The notes under the pieces are model-generated. The model made no database searches. It was not told where the DNA came from and saw only the letters and a list, made by a program, of their open reading frames with translations. The translations under genes and the position numbers were made by a program. A DNA stretch of 64,000 nt from Paraburkholderia azotifigens (GTDB taxonomy: Bacteria > Pseudomonadota > Gammaproteobacteria > Burkholderiales > Burkholderiaceae), in assembly GCF_007995085.1 (NCBI RefSeq), contig NZ_VOQS01000003.1, forward strand, positions 496,001 to 560,000, read 5' to 3'. Below are positions 46,735-56,710 of this stretch, in pieces (within the stretch, counting starts at the first letter, position 1; each line of letters begins with the position of its first letter).

Positions 46735-49700
46735 TCACCTCGCCACAGTAGTATCACTCAAACCATCATCGCGAGAAGAAGAACTCAGCAACGGCTGCAA
46801 CTCAGCAGCCATCGACTTCAGCAACTGCACTGCAAGAGCACTGGTAAAGTCATACCGCTTCGCATAAGGCTCATGCACCACCGCCGTCAAGGCGCCAAAA
46901 AACCGATCGCCGATCACAAACACAAACGTCGCCGTGCGATTAACCTTCCGCGATTCAATCAGTCGGCGCCCCTTGGCGTAGATATTCAAACGCTGATCCC
47001 CGGTCCCCGTCTTCCCGTACACTTCGAAAGTCTGCCCATTGGGAAACGTCATCCCGCCTGCGAGGCGCCGGGCCGTCCCACCAGCCACGACATCCCGCAA
47101 CAACGTTTGCGCGACTCGCGCAATCTCAGGCGAAATGGCCTCGCTCGGCTGCGGCGTCGCGGGCACGAAGCGCGTTTCATACGGCGTGCCCTTCGCAAAT
47201 TCGAGTTCGGACAGGCTTTGCGTCGGCGCCTGATTCCCCTTGTTCGCGATCACCCCGATCAGCTGCGCCAGCGCCGCAGGACGATCGCCCGATGCGCCGA
47301 TCGCAGCCGCATACGAAGGCGTCAAATGCGCGAACGGATAGCCGAGCGCCTGCCATGACTTGCCGATCGCGTCGTATGCATTTTGCTCGACCATGCGGCG
47401 AATGCGACGGTCCTGCGTCGCGTGATAGCGCGTCTTGAAGAGCCACTTGTACGCATCGGCGCGCACGTCGCGGCTCGCCTCCATCACGTCGTTCGCGCTC
47501 GCGTCGGGATGCTCGCGCAGATAGTCGACCAGCCACAGTTCCAGGGGATGCACGCTCGAAATATAGGCCCGGTCGTTCAGGTTGAACTTGTCGATGCCGT
47601 ATTTCGTGTAGAGCTGCGCGAGCGCATCATCGGGCGGGTTCGCTTTCGGCGTGTTCTTCAACGCGGCACGCATCTGCTCGTTGAACCACGCCTGCGATCC
47701 GTCGGGCCGCACGCTGCGCAATACGGTCGCCACTTTCGGCGGCGACTTGCGCACGCCGCGCAGCAGGATAGCGAGCATCTCGTCCTGCGTCTTGCCGTGA
47801 TACCTGGTGTAAAAGCGATTCATGTACACACGGCTTTCCTGATCGGCAAAGCGCGTCAGGTACATCTTGCGCGTGTCGGGATCGTCGAGCCATTGCGACG
47901 ACGGACCCGACGTCCTGATCGTTTCATAGTGAACGATGTCGCGCATCATCCGCACGAACACGAGATTCACCGAGTGCTGAAAAGCCTGATGCACGGTGAG
48001 AATGCGCGAGTTCTCGTCGGCTTCGAAGTTCGTGAAGTTCTGCGCGCCCCCGCCCGTGAAGAACGTTTCCCCCGCATTCGCCGAATACTTGCGCTCCACC
48101 GACGCATCGAGCATCGCAGGCAGCGAGCGGTCTTTCGTGTGCATGAAGTAGTCGACGGCCCAACGCGTCAACGCGTCTTCGCGCTCGGGCTTCACAGCGC
48201 GCAGTTCATCGACGCTCATTTCACCATAGCGCGTATGCAGTTCCGACATGATCTGCAGATACGTGATGATCGTGCGCAGCTTCGCCGTTGAACCGAGGTT
48301 CAAACGCGCACCCGAATTGATATCGAAAGGCCGGTTGACGCTGTCGGTCTGCACACGCAACAGATTTGCGCCGTCGCGCTTTTCGAACAGCGTGAAGCTG
48401 AGGGCGATCTTCGACGGATCGTCTTTCGGCTGCAGCATGTTGAAGCCATAGAGGCCCGCTGCCTGCGCGCCTTCCTTCGTCGTCGCGGCGGCGAGACGGT
48501 CGCTGATGTCCTGCTGCACCTTGTTGTTCATCGTCGACGTGACGCGCACATCGAGCCGGTCGAGGTCATACAGATTCGACACGCCGAGCGACGCCATCAA
48601 ATGCGTGCGCAATGACGTCACCGCCTTGCGTTCGACGAACGAGCCTTCGGGCGGCGCGAGCTTCGAGCGCGTCAGCACGAGTTGCTGCGCGAGCGCGGCG
48701 TCGCGCAGTTGCGGCGTAATCACGCCATTTGCCGCCAGCAGCCGCAGATAGCTTTCCGTCAGAGCATTGAGTTCATTGTTCTTGCGCAGCAGGAAATGCG
48801 ACGGCCCGCGTTGCGCGATCATCAGCGACAGAACCTGACGGAACGCGAGACCCTGTTCGGGAAGATTCCCGGGCGTCGGCGGCGCTTTCAGCACGCGGTT
48901 CGCTTCGGCGAAATCGCGGCCGTACCAGGCGGCAAGCCCGTCGCCGATGCCGTTCACTTCGCCGATGCCCGGCTGCGCCGCGAGCGGCACCGAATTCAGA
49001 TAGCGCACGACGATCTGCTCGCGCGCGGGCATCGTGCGCGGACCGTCGAGATACGCACGCACGGACGCCGATGCGATCTGCCGCAGCTTTTCCTTCGGCG
49101 TCGCGGTACGGCCGCCGGGAGAATGGCGGAATTTCTCGATCTGCGTCGCGAGCGTGCTGCCGCCAGGCTGCGCCTGATTGTGGTTGAACACCCGCAGACC
49201 CTGATCCATCAGCGCCCGGCTGAAGCGCCCCCAGTCGATTGCGGGGTTGCGGTTCGGCTCGTCGGCGTCGAGCAGATGACGGTCTTCGATAAACAGCAGC
49301 GCCGACACGACAAGCGGCGGCACCGACTCGAAATCGTCATACGCGCGCACGGGATACTGCGCGCCGAACAGGCGCGTGCCCGTCGAGTCGTACAGCACCA
49401 GGCCCGCCTGATCCTTTTCTTCGTAGGGAATGAAAAGACCGTCGTCCGCGAGCGACGCCATGCGTGCCGAATCGCGCGCCTGCGACGCCACGGAAAAACC
49501 GCGCTCTTTCAAACGGCGTTCGAATGCGGGCAGCAGCGCGTAGCCGAGGCGGATGTCGTACGGGCCGTCAGTGGGAAAGCGGATGTTGTCGCTCGGGCCT
49601 TCCGAAACGGTAAAGCCGACGTCGCGCGTCAGTTCGGAGAGGTAGCGCGCCTGCAATCGCGACGTGTCCATTTCGATCTGGACGAGCCGCACGCCCAGCG

Positions 49701-49800
49701 CGACGGCGACGAGAAACGCGGCGAAAAAGAGCCACTTGAACCACTTCCAGGCGGGCGTGGTGCCGATTGCGCGTAGCGGAAACCGTAGTGGCCGATTCAT
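46735..49800 (-). CDS. Large class A penicillin-binding protein with divergent glycosyltransferase motifs
   Basis: A 1021-aa protein with an N-terminal membrane anchor (about 20-42). The GT51 domain carries FIEDRHLLDADEP, keeping the catalytic Glu-Asp but not the EDxxFxxHxG spacing, and GGSTLATQIEKFRHSPGG. The transpeptidase motifs are LGSTAKLRTI (SxxK), HSVN and KTGTGD. Large insertions between motifs make it about 30 percent longer than E. coli PBP1a. The start is ATG 49800. It is monocistronic. Murein synthesis in the periplasm is expected; specialised conditions or partners are unknown. Confidence 0.85.
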   Translation of the reverse strand: MNRPLRFPLRAIGTTPAWKWFKWLFFAAFLVAVALGVRLVQIEMDTSRLQARYLSELTRDVGFTVSEGPSDNIRFPTDGPYDIRLGYALLPAFERRLKERGFSVASQARDSARMASLADDGLFIPYEEKDQAGLVLYDSTGTRLFGAQYPVRAYDDFESVPPLVVSALLFIEDRHLLDADEPNRNPAIDWGRFSRALMDQGLRVFNHNQAQPGGSTLATQIEKFRHSPGGRTATPKEKLRQIASASVRAYLDGPRTMPAREQIVVRYLNSVPLAAQPGIGEVNGIGDGLAAWYGRDFAEANRVLKAPPTPGNLPEQGLAFRQVLSLMIAQRGPSHFLLRKNNELNALTESYLRLLAANGVITPQLRDAALAQQLVLTRSKLAPPEGSFVERKAVTSLRTHLMASLGVSNLYDLDRLDVRVTSTMNNKVQQDISDRLAAATTKEGAQAAGLYGFNMLQPKDDPSKIALSFTLFEKRDGANLLRVQTDSVNRPFDINSGARLNLGSTAKLRTIITYLQIMSELHTRYGEMSVDELRAVKPEREDALTRWAVDYFMHTKDRSLPAMLDASVERKYSANAGETFFTGGGAQNFTNFEADENSRILTVHQAFQHSVNLVFVRMMRDIVHYETIRTSGPSSQWLDDPDTRKMYLTRFADQESRVYMNRFYTRYHGKTQDEMLAILLRGVRKSPPKVATVLRSVRPDGSQAWFNEQMRAALKNTPKANPPDDALAQLYTKYGIDKFNLNDRAYISSVHPLELWLVDYLREHPDASANDVMEASRDVRADAYKWLFKTRYHATQDRRIRRMVEQNAYDAIGKSWQALGYPFAHLTPSYAAAIGASGDRPAALAQLIGVIANKGNQAPTQSLSELEFAKGTPYETRFVPATPQPSEAISPEIARVAQTLLRDVVAGGTARRLAGGMTFPNGQTFEVYGKTGTGDQRLNIYAKGRRLIESRKVNRTATFVFVIGDRFFGALTAVVHEPYAKRYDFTSALAVQLLKSMAAELQPLLSSSSRDDGLSDTTVAR

Positions 49801-50185
49801 GGCGGCGTTTCCTTGCAGGTGCCTAACCAGATTAACCTCGACTCATGTCAGTCTAGCGCGGAACGCACGCTTGCGAGGGTCGGAATCGACAGGACTTGAG
49901 CGGGTGAGTACGGCACGCAACACAGTTGTCACGCAGAAGCGACAGGACCGCATTTTTTGCCGCCCGGCGTGCCGCCGTCCGGCGCCACCGCGTAAAGGAG
50001 ACCGCGACTTCGATGCCGATGCAACCTGCGGCTGTGCGCCCTTGCCGTACGCGAAAACGCCTGGGCACCCGGGAACGCCAGGCGAACCCCAGGAGAACAC
50101 CCTGGAATACCGAATACGGCGAGCGGGCGAACCTGAGTAACATAGCCGCGCATCCGAGCCACTACGCGCCTTTGTGCCGAACCTT
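49801..50185. other. Divergent intergenic region
   Basis: About 385 bases between the PBP and FAD oxidoreductase starts. Frames over it have poor codon use and no ribosome sites. It presumably carries the promoters of both genes; no clear operator seen. Confidence 0.5.
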
Positions 50186-51463
50186 ATGCAAAGTTACTAC
50201 GAAGCAACCGTCGAACGGCCGAGCCGCCCTGCATTGACGGGAAAACTGGGCGCGCACGTCTGCATCGTCGGCGGCGGGCTGGCGGGCCTGTCGACGGCGC
50301 TCGGACTGGCAGAACGCGGCGTGCGCGAGATCGTGGTGATGGAAGCGAACCAGGTCGGCTACGGCGCGTCGGGGCGCAACGGCGGCTTCGTGTTTGGCGG
50401 CTACAGTCTCGACTGCGCGGACCTGCTGCGGATTCTCGGGCCGGCGCGGGCGCGCGAACTGTACGCGCTGACCATCGACGCCGTCGACCTGATGCGCACG
50501 CGGATCCAGCGCTACGCGATCGACTGCGACGCGACGGACGCAGGCGTGATCCTCGCGAACTGGTTCGACGATCCGGCGCGGCTAGACAGCCAGCGTCGAC
50601 TGATGAAAGACGGATTCGGCGTCGACTGGGAACCGCTCAGCGCCGCCGAACTGGGCGCGCGCCTGAAGACCACGCGTTATCACGGCGGACTGTTCGAGCG
50701 CAATGCGTTTCACTTTCATCCTTTGAAGTACGTGCTCGGTGTCGCGCGCGCCGCCGAAGCGGCCGGCGTGCGGATCGTCGAGCAGTCGCCCGTGACGTCG
50801 CTGCGCCGCCAGGGCGAAGGCTTCATGGTCGGCACGGCGCACGGGACGGTCGAAGCGCGGCATGTCGTGATGGCGGGCGGTGGCTACGCGCGCAACGTGT
50901 ATCCGCGCGTCGAACGCGCCGTGCTGCCCATCGCGACCTACGTGATGGCCACCGAGCCGCTCGGCGCGCGGCTTGCCGGGGCGATCGGCTGCCCTTCCGC
51001 CGTCTACGACACGCGCTTCGCGTTCGACTACTACCGGCCGCTGCCCGACACGCGCATCCTGTGGGGCGGGCGCATATCGATTCGCGAGCGCGAGCCCGAA
51101 TCGATCGCGCGGCTTTTGCGCCGGGATCTGCTGAAGGTGTACCCGCAATTGCACGACGTGCGCATCGAGCATGCGTGGGGCGGCCTGATGAGCTACGCGC
51201 GGCACAAGATGCCGCAGATCGGCCAAAGCGCCGACGGCGTCTGGTACGCGGTAGGCTTCGGCGGCCACGGGATGGCGCCGACCACGGTGTCGGGCGAACT
51301 GCTGGCGGCCGCGATCGCGGGCGAGCGCGCCGTGCCCGAAGCGTTCGCGTCGTTCGGCCTCACGCACACGTTCGGCGCGCTGGGACTGGCGGCCGCACAG
51401 TTGACGTACACGGCGATGCAGACGCGCGACGCGCTCGCGGACCGTCCGCGCCGCACGCGCTGA
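50186..51463 (+). CDS. FAD-dependent amine oxidoreductase (PuuB-like)
   Basis: A 425-aa DAO-fold enzyme beginning MQSYYEATVERPSRPALTG, the style of gamma-glutamylputrescine oxidoreductases. The FAD motif VCIVGGGLAGLSTALGLAERG and GYGASGRNGGFVFGGYSLD are intact; the C-terminal FAD contact is YAVGFGGHGMAPTTVSGE. ATG 50186 is preferred over GTG 50174 on family form; neither has a good ribosome site. It is followed by a TetR gene 118 bases later. An amine or polyamine substrate is likely but not certain. Confidence 0.85.
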   Translation: MQSYYEATVERPSRPALTGKLGAHVCIVGGGLAGLSTALGLAERGVREIVVMEANQVGYGASGRNGGFVFGGYSLDCADLLRILGPARARELYALTIDAVDLMRTRIQRYAIDCDATDAGVILANWFDDPARLDSQRRLMKDGFGVDWEPLSAAELGARLKTTRYHGGLFERNAFHFHPLKYVLGVARAAEAAGVRIVEQSPVTSLRRQGEGFMVGTAHGTVEARHVVMAGGGYARNVYPRVERAVLPIATYVMATEPLGARLAGAIGCPSAVYDTRFAFDYYRPLPDTRILWGGRISIREREPESIARLLRRDLLKVYPQLHDVRIEHAWGGLMSYARHKMPQIGQSADGVWYAVGFGGHGMAPTTVSGELLAAAIAGERAVPEAFASFGLTHTFGALGLAAAQLTYTAMQTRDALADRPRRTR

Positions 51464-51580
51464 AGCCATCGCACGGCGTACTCGCGAGGGCCGCGCAGCG
51501 CCGCTGGACACGCCGCCAGGCCGCGCCGGCCGGGGATTTCGGCATGCTAGAATGAAACGTCATCGCCGCCGGAATACACA

Positions 51581-52264
51581 ATGAAAAAGGGAAGCCGAGC
51601 AACCGTGCCCGAGCATGTCGAGACCCCGAACGAGACCTCCGAACCGCGGCGCAAATACGATCCCGAAGAGACGAAGCGCAACATCCTCGAAGTGGCTACG
51701 CAGGAGTTTTCGTCGATGGGACTGACGGGCGCGCGTGTCGACGCGATCGCCGAGCGCACCAATACCACGAAGCGCATGCTGTACTACTACTTCGGCAGCA
51801 AGGAGGGGTTGTACGAGGCCGTGCTCGAAAAAGTGTATGGCGACATCCGTGCGCTCGAACAGGATCTGAAGGTCAGCGACATGAGCCCGGTTGATGGGCT
51901 GCGCAGTCTGGTGGAGTTTACTTTCGACTACCACGACAAACATCGCGATTTCGTGCGGCTCGTGACGATCGAAAACATTCACGGCGCCAAATACATCGAG
52001 CAGGTGAAGACCTTCAAGACCCGCAACGCGACGGTGATCCACACGATCGAGGATCTGCTTGCGCGGGGTGTCGCGGCGGGGGATTTCCGCGAGGATATCG
52101 ATGCGATTGATCTGCATCTGCTGATCAGTTCGCTGTGTTTTCACCGGATTGCGAACCGGCATACGTTTGGGACCGCGTTTGGGCGCGATCCTTCGCACGC
52201 AAGGTTGCGTGCTCGGCATCGGGCTATGATTGTTGATGCTACTTTGCGGTTTGTTAAACGGTAG
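51581..52264 (+). CDS. TetR-family transcriptional regulator
   Basis: A 227-aa protein. After an about 25-residue basic/acidic extension comes the HTH: KRNILEVATQEFSSMGLTGARVDAIAERTNTTKRMLYYYFGSKEGLYEAVLEKVY (in segments), followed by a C-terminal domain like the HapR/YcdC (RutR) group. It probably regulates the adjacent FAD oxidoreductase or a related catabolic gene elsewhere. The gene ends exactly at the border of repeat copy C. Confidence 0.88.
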   Translation: MKKGSRATVPEHVETPNETSEPRRKYDPEETKRNILEVATQEFSSMGLTGARVDAIAERTNTTKRMLYYYFGSKEGLYEAVLEKVYGDIRALEQDLKVSDMSPVDGLRSLVEFTFDYHDKHRDFVRLVTIENIHGAKYIEQVKTFKTRNATVIHTIEDLLARGVAAGDFREDIDAIDLHLLISSLCFHRIANRHTFGTAFGRDPSHARLRARHRAMIVDATLRFVKR

Positions 52265-53036
52265 TTTTTTGTCTGCGACGCTAGTCGCCATTTATTTGGT
52301 TTTTGTCTTTTGCTTTTTGGTGGCATCCGCGATTTCGTATCTGTACTTCATGCGTTGCCCCTGTGCGGGGCGGCACCTACTTTTCTTTGCAGCGGCAAAG
52401 AAAAGTAGGCAAAAGAAAGCCGCTCACACCGCTAATTCTTGTGTTTGCCTGCGGGCCCCCTACGGGTCCCGCACTCCACGCGGCATCGAGCTACTCAATG
52501 CGCGTTGCCAGCGCTCCTGGATTCGCATCCCCTACTTCACACTCCCACGTCACAGACCGCGTTACCAGAAGCCCACCGCCGCCCAGGTGGCAAACTGTGT
52601 GTAGGCAGCCGTGACGGAAATGCACCACTCCGGACTGACAAGCGGATCGGTGTCGTAGAAGCGCCAACGCATGCGGTGCGACAGCCTACACACCGTTTGC
52701 CACCTGGGCGGCGCAGACGATTCGCTGCCGCTGGCTGCGCTACGGGTGACTGGAGTGGGTGATGCGCCTGTTCAAGGCGTTGGCAACGCGCGTGGAAAAG
52801 TGCGTTGCCGTCTGGAGTGCGGGACCCGTGGGGGGCCCGCAGGCAAACACAAGGATTAGCGGTGTGAGCCCGCTTTCTTTGCTTACTTTCTTTGCGGCGG
52901 CAAAGAAAGTAAGTGCCGCCCCGCACAGGGGCAACGCACGAAGCACCGCTACGAAATCGCGGATGCCAGCGCAGCAAAAACCAAAAACCAAAAAGCAAAA
53001 ACCAGAAATGCCGACCAGCGTCGCAGACAAAAAAAA
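52265..53036. repeat. Long nested palindromic intergenic element, copy C (full length, core inverted)
   Basis: The inverted ends reach further than in copy A: TTTTTTGTCTGCGACGC at the left edge and its complement at 53020-53036. Inside are the same TGGCATCCGCG ends (52321 and 52968), the same hairpin arms, and 28-base inverted arms (52579-52606, one mismatch, and 52684-52711). The 77-base core reads as the reverse complement of the core in copy A, while the outer arms keep the same orientation. The element exactly fills the space between the stop codons of two convergent genes. Confidence 0.88.
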
Positions 53037-53037
53037 C

Positions 53038-55872
53038 CTATTGCTCTAACGCCCTGAGCCGAGGAGCCAAAGCCGACGACAACAGAGCCTCCAACGACAT
53101 AGGCCGCGCGAGATGATACCCCTGCCCATGCGCGGCACCGATAGCGCGCAAAAGCTCGAGCGTAGCCTGATCCTCAATCCCTTCGGCGACGACAGTCAAT
53201 TCAAGCGATTCAGCCATCCGCACGATGGCTCGCACAATCGCACGACTGCGCGCACTCTGCGTCAACTCGAACACGAACGACTTGTCGATCTTCAGCCCGC
53301 TAAACCGGTACTGATGCACATAACTCAACGACGAAAACCCGGTACCGAAATCGTCGAGCACGACGCACATGCCGCTATCGGCAAGACTCTGCATCGTATT
53401 GCGAGCAAGATCCGGCTCGGCGACGAGCGCGCCCTCCGTCAGTTCGAGCGAGATACGCGACGGATGCACCCCATATCGCTTCAACAGTTCGAGCAGTTCG
53501 TTCGCGAACTCCGGACGCGTGATGCTATAGCTCGACAGATTCACCTGCACGGGCGGCCAGTCGATATGCTCCGGCTGCGCCAGAATCTCGGCCACACGCG
53601 TCAGCATGTACATGTCGAGCCTGCCAATCAGCTTCAAGCCCTCCACGGCAGGCAGAAAGCGCCCCGGCGCCCACACTTCGCCATTCGGCTGCTGCCAGCG
53701 GATCAACGCCTCCAGCGCGACCAGCTCGCCACTCGCGATGTCGACGATAGGCTGGAAATACGGCACCAGTTCGTCGTCGCGCTTGAGCGCATTGCGCAGC
53801 GCGCCTTCTGTTTCGATCTGGTCCGACAGCTCGCGGCGCATCTGCTGGTTGAATACCGCAAAGCTGTCGCGCCCGCGGTTCTTCACGCGATACATCGCGG
53901 CATCGGCATCGCGCAACAAGTCGGCGGGCTCGCGATGATGCGCGCTGTCGGCACTCACCACGCCGACGCTGCATGACGTGAACACCGTCTGCTCGCCGAT
54001 GCTGAACGGCGTATCGAACGCCGCGAGAATGCGCTCCGCCAGCGAGAGCACCGTTTGCAGGCTCGCGCCCGGCACGACGACGGCGAACTCATCGCCGCCC
54101 AGCCGCGCGAGCAGATCGTCGCGCCGCAGACACTCGCGCAGACGCCCCGCCACTTCGACCAGCAACGCATCGCCGAACAGATGGCCCAGACTGTCGTTGA
54201 CGACCTTGAAGCGATCGAGGTCGATAAACAGCACGGAAAGCGGCTCGCCGCGCCTGCTGTAGCCGAGCCATGCCGCTTCGAGCCGCTCGTACAGATGCGA
54301 GCGGTTCGGCAAGCCCGTCAGCGCATCGTGATAGTTCTCGTGCAACAGCCGCGCGTTGGCGGCATCGAGTTCCTGCGTGCGCGCCAGCACACGCGCTTCG
54401 AGTTCGAGATTCGCCGCTTGCTGCGCTTCCGCGACGCGCCGCCGCGACAACGCCGTATCGATGTGGCGCGACACGAACGTCAGTAACTCCTGATCGCGCC
54501 GGTCGTAGCGCACGCTCGACGAATAGCTCTGCACGACGAGCACGCCGCGCACGACACTGCCGTCGAAGAGCGGCACGCCGAGCCACGAGCGCAAACGGAT
54601 GTTCTCGGTGTCCAGCTTGATCTCGCCCGCTTCGACGAGGCGCACGGCATCGTTCGTATCGAGCAGACAGGGCACGCGCCGACGGATCACATGCTCGGTG
54701 AGGCCCCGCTCGCCGCGGCGCCGTGCAGGCACTTCCTGCTGCGTTTCGTCGATGTAATACGGGAACGACACTTCCTCCGTCAAGGGATCGAACAGCGCGA
54801 CATAGAAGTTCTTCGCATACAGCAGCCCGCCGACGATTTCATGCAGGCTGCGAAAGAACTTGCCGATCTCGACCGACTGGCTCGACAGTTCCGCGATTTC
54901 GAACAGCGCCGCCTGCAGATGCTGCGCGCGCTCGCGCTCGGCAATCTCCGCGCGCAGCGTGTCGTTGAGATGCGAGAGTTCGGCCGTGCGCCGTGCGACT
55001 TCCGCCTCGAGACCGACGCGATGCAGAATGCGGTCGAGCGCCATCGCCACGTGCCGCGCGACGACGAGAAAGAGCGCGCGGTCCTCGGCGCTATAGATGC
55101 GCGACGCATCGTAGACCTGCATCGTCACCATGCCGAACACTTCGTCCGATGCGTTCTTCAGCGGCGCGCCCATCCAGAACTTCGGCCTGTGCCCGACGCA
55201 GTAAAAACGGCCCGTCGCGGCCGCTTCGATGATGCCCTTCTCGTCGATCAGCAGCGGCTGGCCCGTCGTCAGCACGTAACCCGTCAGCGACAGCCGCTCC
55301 GGGTTGACCATGTCCATGTGGTTCGTGTCGACGGCCTCGGTGTCGATCAGGTCGATGTAATGCGGATACGTGACCGCGCCCGTTTCGCGGTCGAAGAGCG
55401 CGAGATAGAAGTTCTCCGCGTCGATCAGCGTCCCGAGCCGCTCGTGAATCGCCTGCAGGAACTCGCCCCGCTCGCTGATCGAACTGGCGAGATACGCGAT
55501 GTCGTACAGCACGCGTTGTACATTCTGCGCACGCATGAGCGCATCGGCCTGCATCTGTTCGCCGATCACGCGGGCAAGTGCGGCAAATGCGGGGGCCGGC
55601 GCGCACGAAGCCGGCGCGAGCAGCCAGCCGAGCGCGAGATCGCTGCGGCCAGTCGGCCACGCGAACCAGCCGTACTCGACGCAGGCATCGTGCAGGCTCG
55701 CGGGCACGATCGAGCGCGGCCAGTCGAACGGCGCCGCGCCTTCGCGCACGAGTTCGAGGTGCTGGCCCGCGCGATACCACGCCCAAGGCGCGCCGGCGGC
55801 TTCCACCGCCCGCGCCGCCTCGTCGATCGACCGCGCTCCCGTACCGTCTGCCGACAGATCGGCATTCCCCAT
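53038..55872 (-). CDS. Cyclic-di-GMP protein with two GAF domains, GGDEF and EAL
   Basis: A 944-aa soluble signalling protein. GAF 1 is at about residues 115-285 and GAF 2 at about 320-480 (FYVALFDPLTEEVSFPYYID), linked by a short coiled coil (RRTAELSHLNDTLRAEIAERERAQ region). GGDEF follows at about 520-685, with RLGGDEFAVV intact. EAL comes last, with LVALEALIRW, the catalytic DDFGTGFSSLSY, LKIDKSFV and VAEGIED. Both cyclase and phosphodiesterase motifs look complete, so it may be bifunctional or switch by GAF ligand binding. No membrane helix. It is monocistronic. Confidence 0.93.
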   Translation of the reverse strand: MGNADLSADGTGARSIDEAARAVEAAGAPWAWYRAGQHLELVREGAAPFDWPRSIVPASLHDACVEYGWFAWPTGRSDLALGWLLAPASCAPAPAFAALARVIGEQMQADALMRAQNVQRVLYDIAYLASSISERGEFLQAIHERLGTLIDAENFYLALFDRETGAVTYPHYIDLIDTEAVDTNHMDMVNPERLSLTGYVLTTGQPLLIDEKGIIEAAATGRFYCVGHRPKFWMGAPLKNASDEVFGMVTMQVYDASRIYSAEDRALFLVVARHVAMALDRILHRVGLEAEVARRTAELSHLNDTLRAEIAERERAQHLQAALFEIAELSSQSVEIGKFFRSLHEIVGGLLYAKNFYVALFDPLTEEVSFPYYIDETQQEVPARRRGERGLTEHVIRRRVPCLLDTNDAVRLVEAGEIKLDTENIRLRSWLGVPLFDGSVVRGVLVVQSYSSSVRYDRRDQELLTFVSRHIDTALSRRRVAEAQQAANLELEARVLARTQELDAANARLLHENYHDALTGLPNRSHLYERLEAAWLGYSRRGEPLSVLFIDLDRFKVVNDSLGHLFGDALLVEVAGRLRECLRRDDLLARLGGDEFAVVVPGASLQTVLSLAERILAAFDTPFSIGEQTVFTSCSVGVVSADSAHHREPADLLRDADAAMYRVKNRGRDSFAVFNQQMRRELSDQIETEGALRNALKRDDELVPYFQPIVDIASGELVALEALIRWQQPNGEVWAPGRFLPAVEGLKLIGRLDMYMLTRVAEILAQPEHIDWPPVQVNLSSYSITRPEFANELLELLKRYGVHPSRISLELTEGALVAEPDLARNTMQSLADSGMCVVLDDFGTGFSSLSYVHQYRFSGLKIDKSFVFELTQSARSRAIVRAIVRMAESLELTVVAEGIEDQATLELLRAIGAAHGQGYHLARPMSLEALLSSALAPRLRALEQ

Positions 55873-56149
55873 AAATCAGCCCCCGCGCCGTCTCATGATT
55901 GTTTTCACCCTCGACCTGTTATATCGACGTAAGCCATAGCAAACTTAATGTATCTGGCCCGCAAAAAAAATACCTCGACCGAGCCGAAAACGTTTGCCTG
56001 AAGAATTCTTCGTTTCGTTTTTCCTGGGTCTTGCCTGGGTCTTGCCCCGATTGCTGCGGAACGGCACTTGCTGCCCAGCCAGGGTCCGCGCCGCTCACGC
56101 GATGCCCTCTTTCGCTTCGCTTGCGCAGTGCACAGTTCGAGGAGCCAAC

Positions 56150-56692
56150 ATGCAAGCACATACGAGGGGCGCGGTGCACGCCGATGTTTTCCGGCTCGGC
56201 CCGCGAGACTGGGTGCCGAACAACGCGCATCTCCCCGTCATCCTGTATCGCGACGTGCTGGATGCAAACAGCATGGGCGACAGCGACAGCCTTGCCGAAA
56301 CATTCGAAGCAATGTTCAGCCGCAACGGCTGGCCGCCGAAATGGCGCAATGGGATTTTCGACTATCACCACTTTCATTCGTCGGCACATGAGGTGCTTGG
56401 CATCGCCGCGGGCGCGGCGGATGTGATCGTGGGCGGCCCGGGCGGGCGCGTCGTGCATCTGGAAGCCGGCGACGTGCTGCTGTTGCCGGCGGGCACAGGG
56501 CACTGCCTCGAATCGTCGAGCGGACCGCTCGAAGTGGTCGGCGCCTATCCGCCTGGCCAGCAGTGGGATATCCGGCGCGAAGCGTTGACGGAGACGGAAC
56601 GCGCCGCGATGGAAGCGCTGCCGTTTCCCAACAGCGACCCCGTGCGCGGCGCACAGGGGCCGTTGCTGCAGAACTGGTCGAAAGCAGCGTAA
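56150..56692 (+). CDS. Cupin-domain protein
   Basis: A 180-aa protein with a cupin core. Metal-ligand-like residues lie in FDYHHFHSSAHEVLGIAAG, then GGRVVHLEAGDVLLLPAGTGHCLESS. ATG 56150 with GAGGAG is chosen over a long upstream frame. It is convergent with the sulfonate permease gene (stop-to-stop gap 18 bases). It could be a small-molecule binding or isomerase/dioxygenase cupin; no substrate evident. Confidence 0.85.
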   Translation: MQAHTRGAVHADVFRLGPRDWVPNNAHLPVILYRDVLDANSMGDSDSLAETFEAMFSRNGWPPKWRNGIFDYHHFHSSAHEVLGIAAGAADVIVGGPGGRVVHLEAGDVLLLPAGTGHCLESSSGPLEVVGAYPPGQQWDIRREALTETERAAMEALPFPNSDPVRGAQGPLLQNWSKAA

Positions 56693-56710
56693 CGCTCACG
56701 CATCGCAGCG

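Noticed and set aside
54691..55932. Open frame of 413 codons on the plus strand
   Set aside because: Antisense to the GGDEF-EAL gene; composition biased, no motifs.
55994..56149. N-terminal extension of the cupin protein
   Set aside because: The upstream codons look non-coding, and the strong GAGGAG site is directly before ATG 56150.
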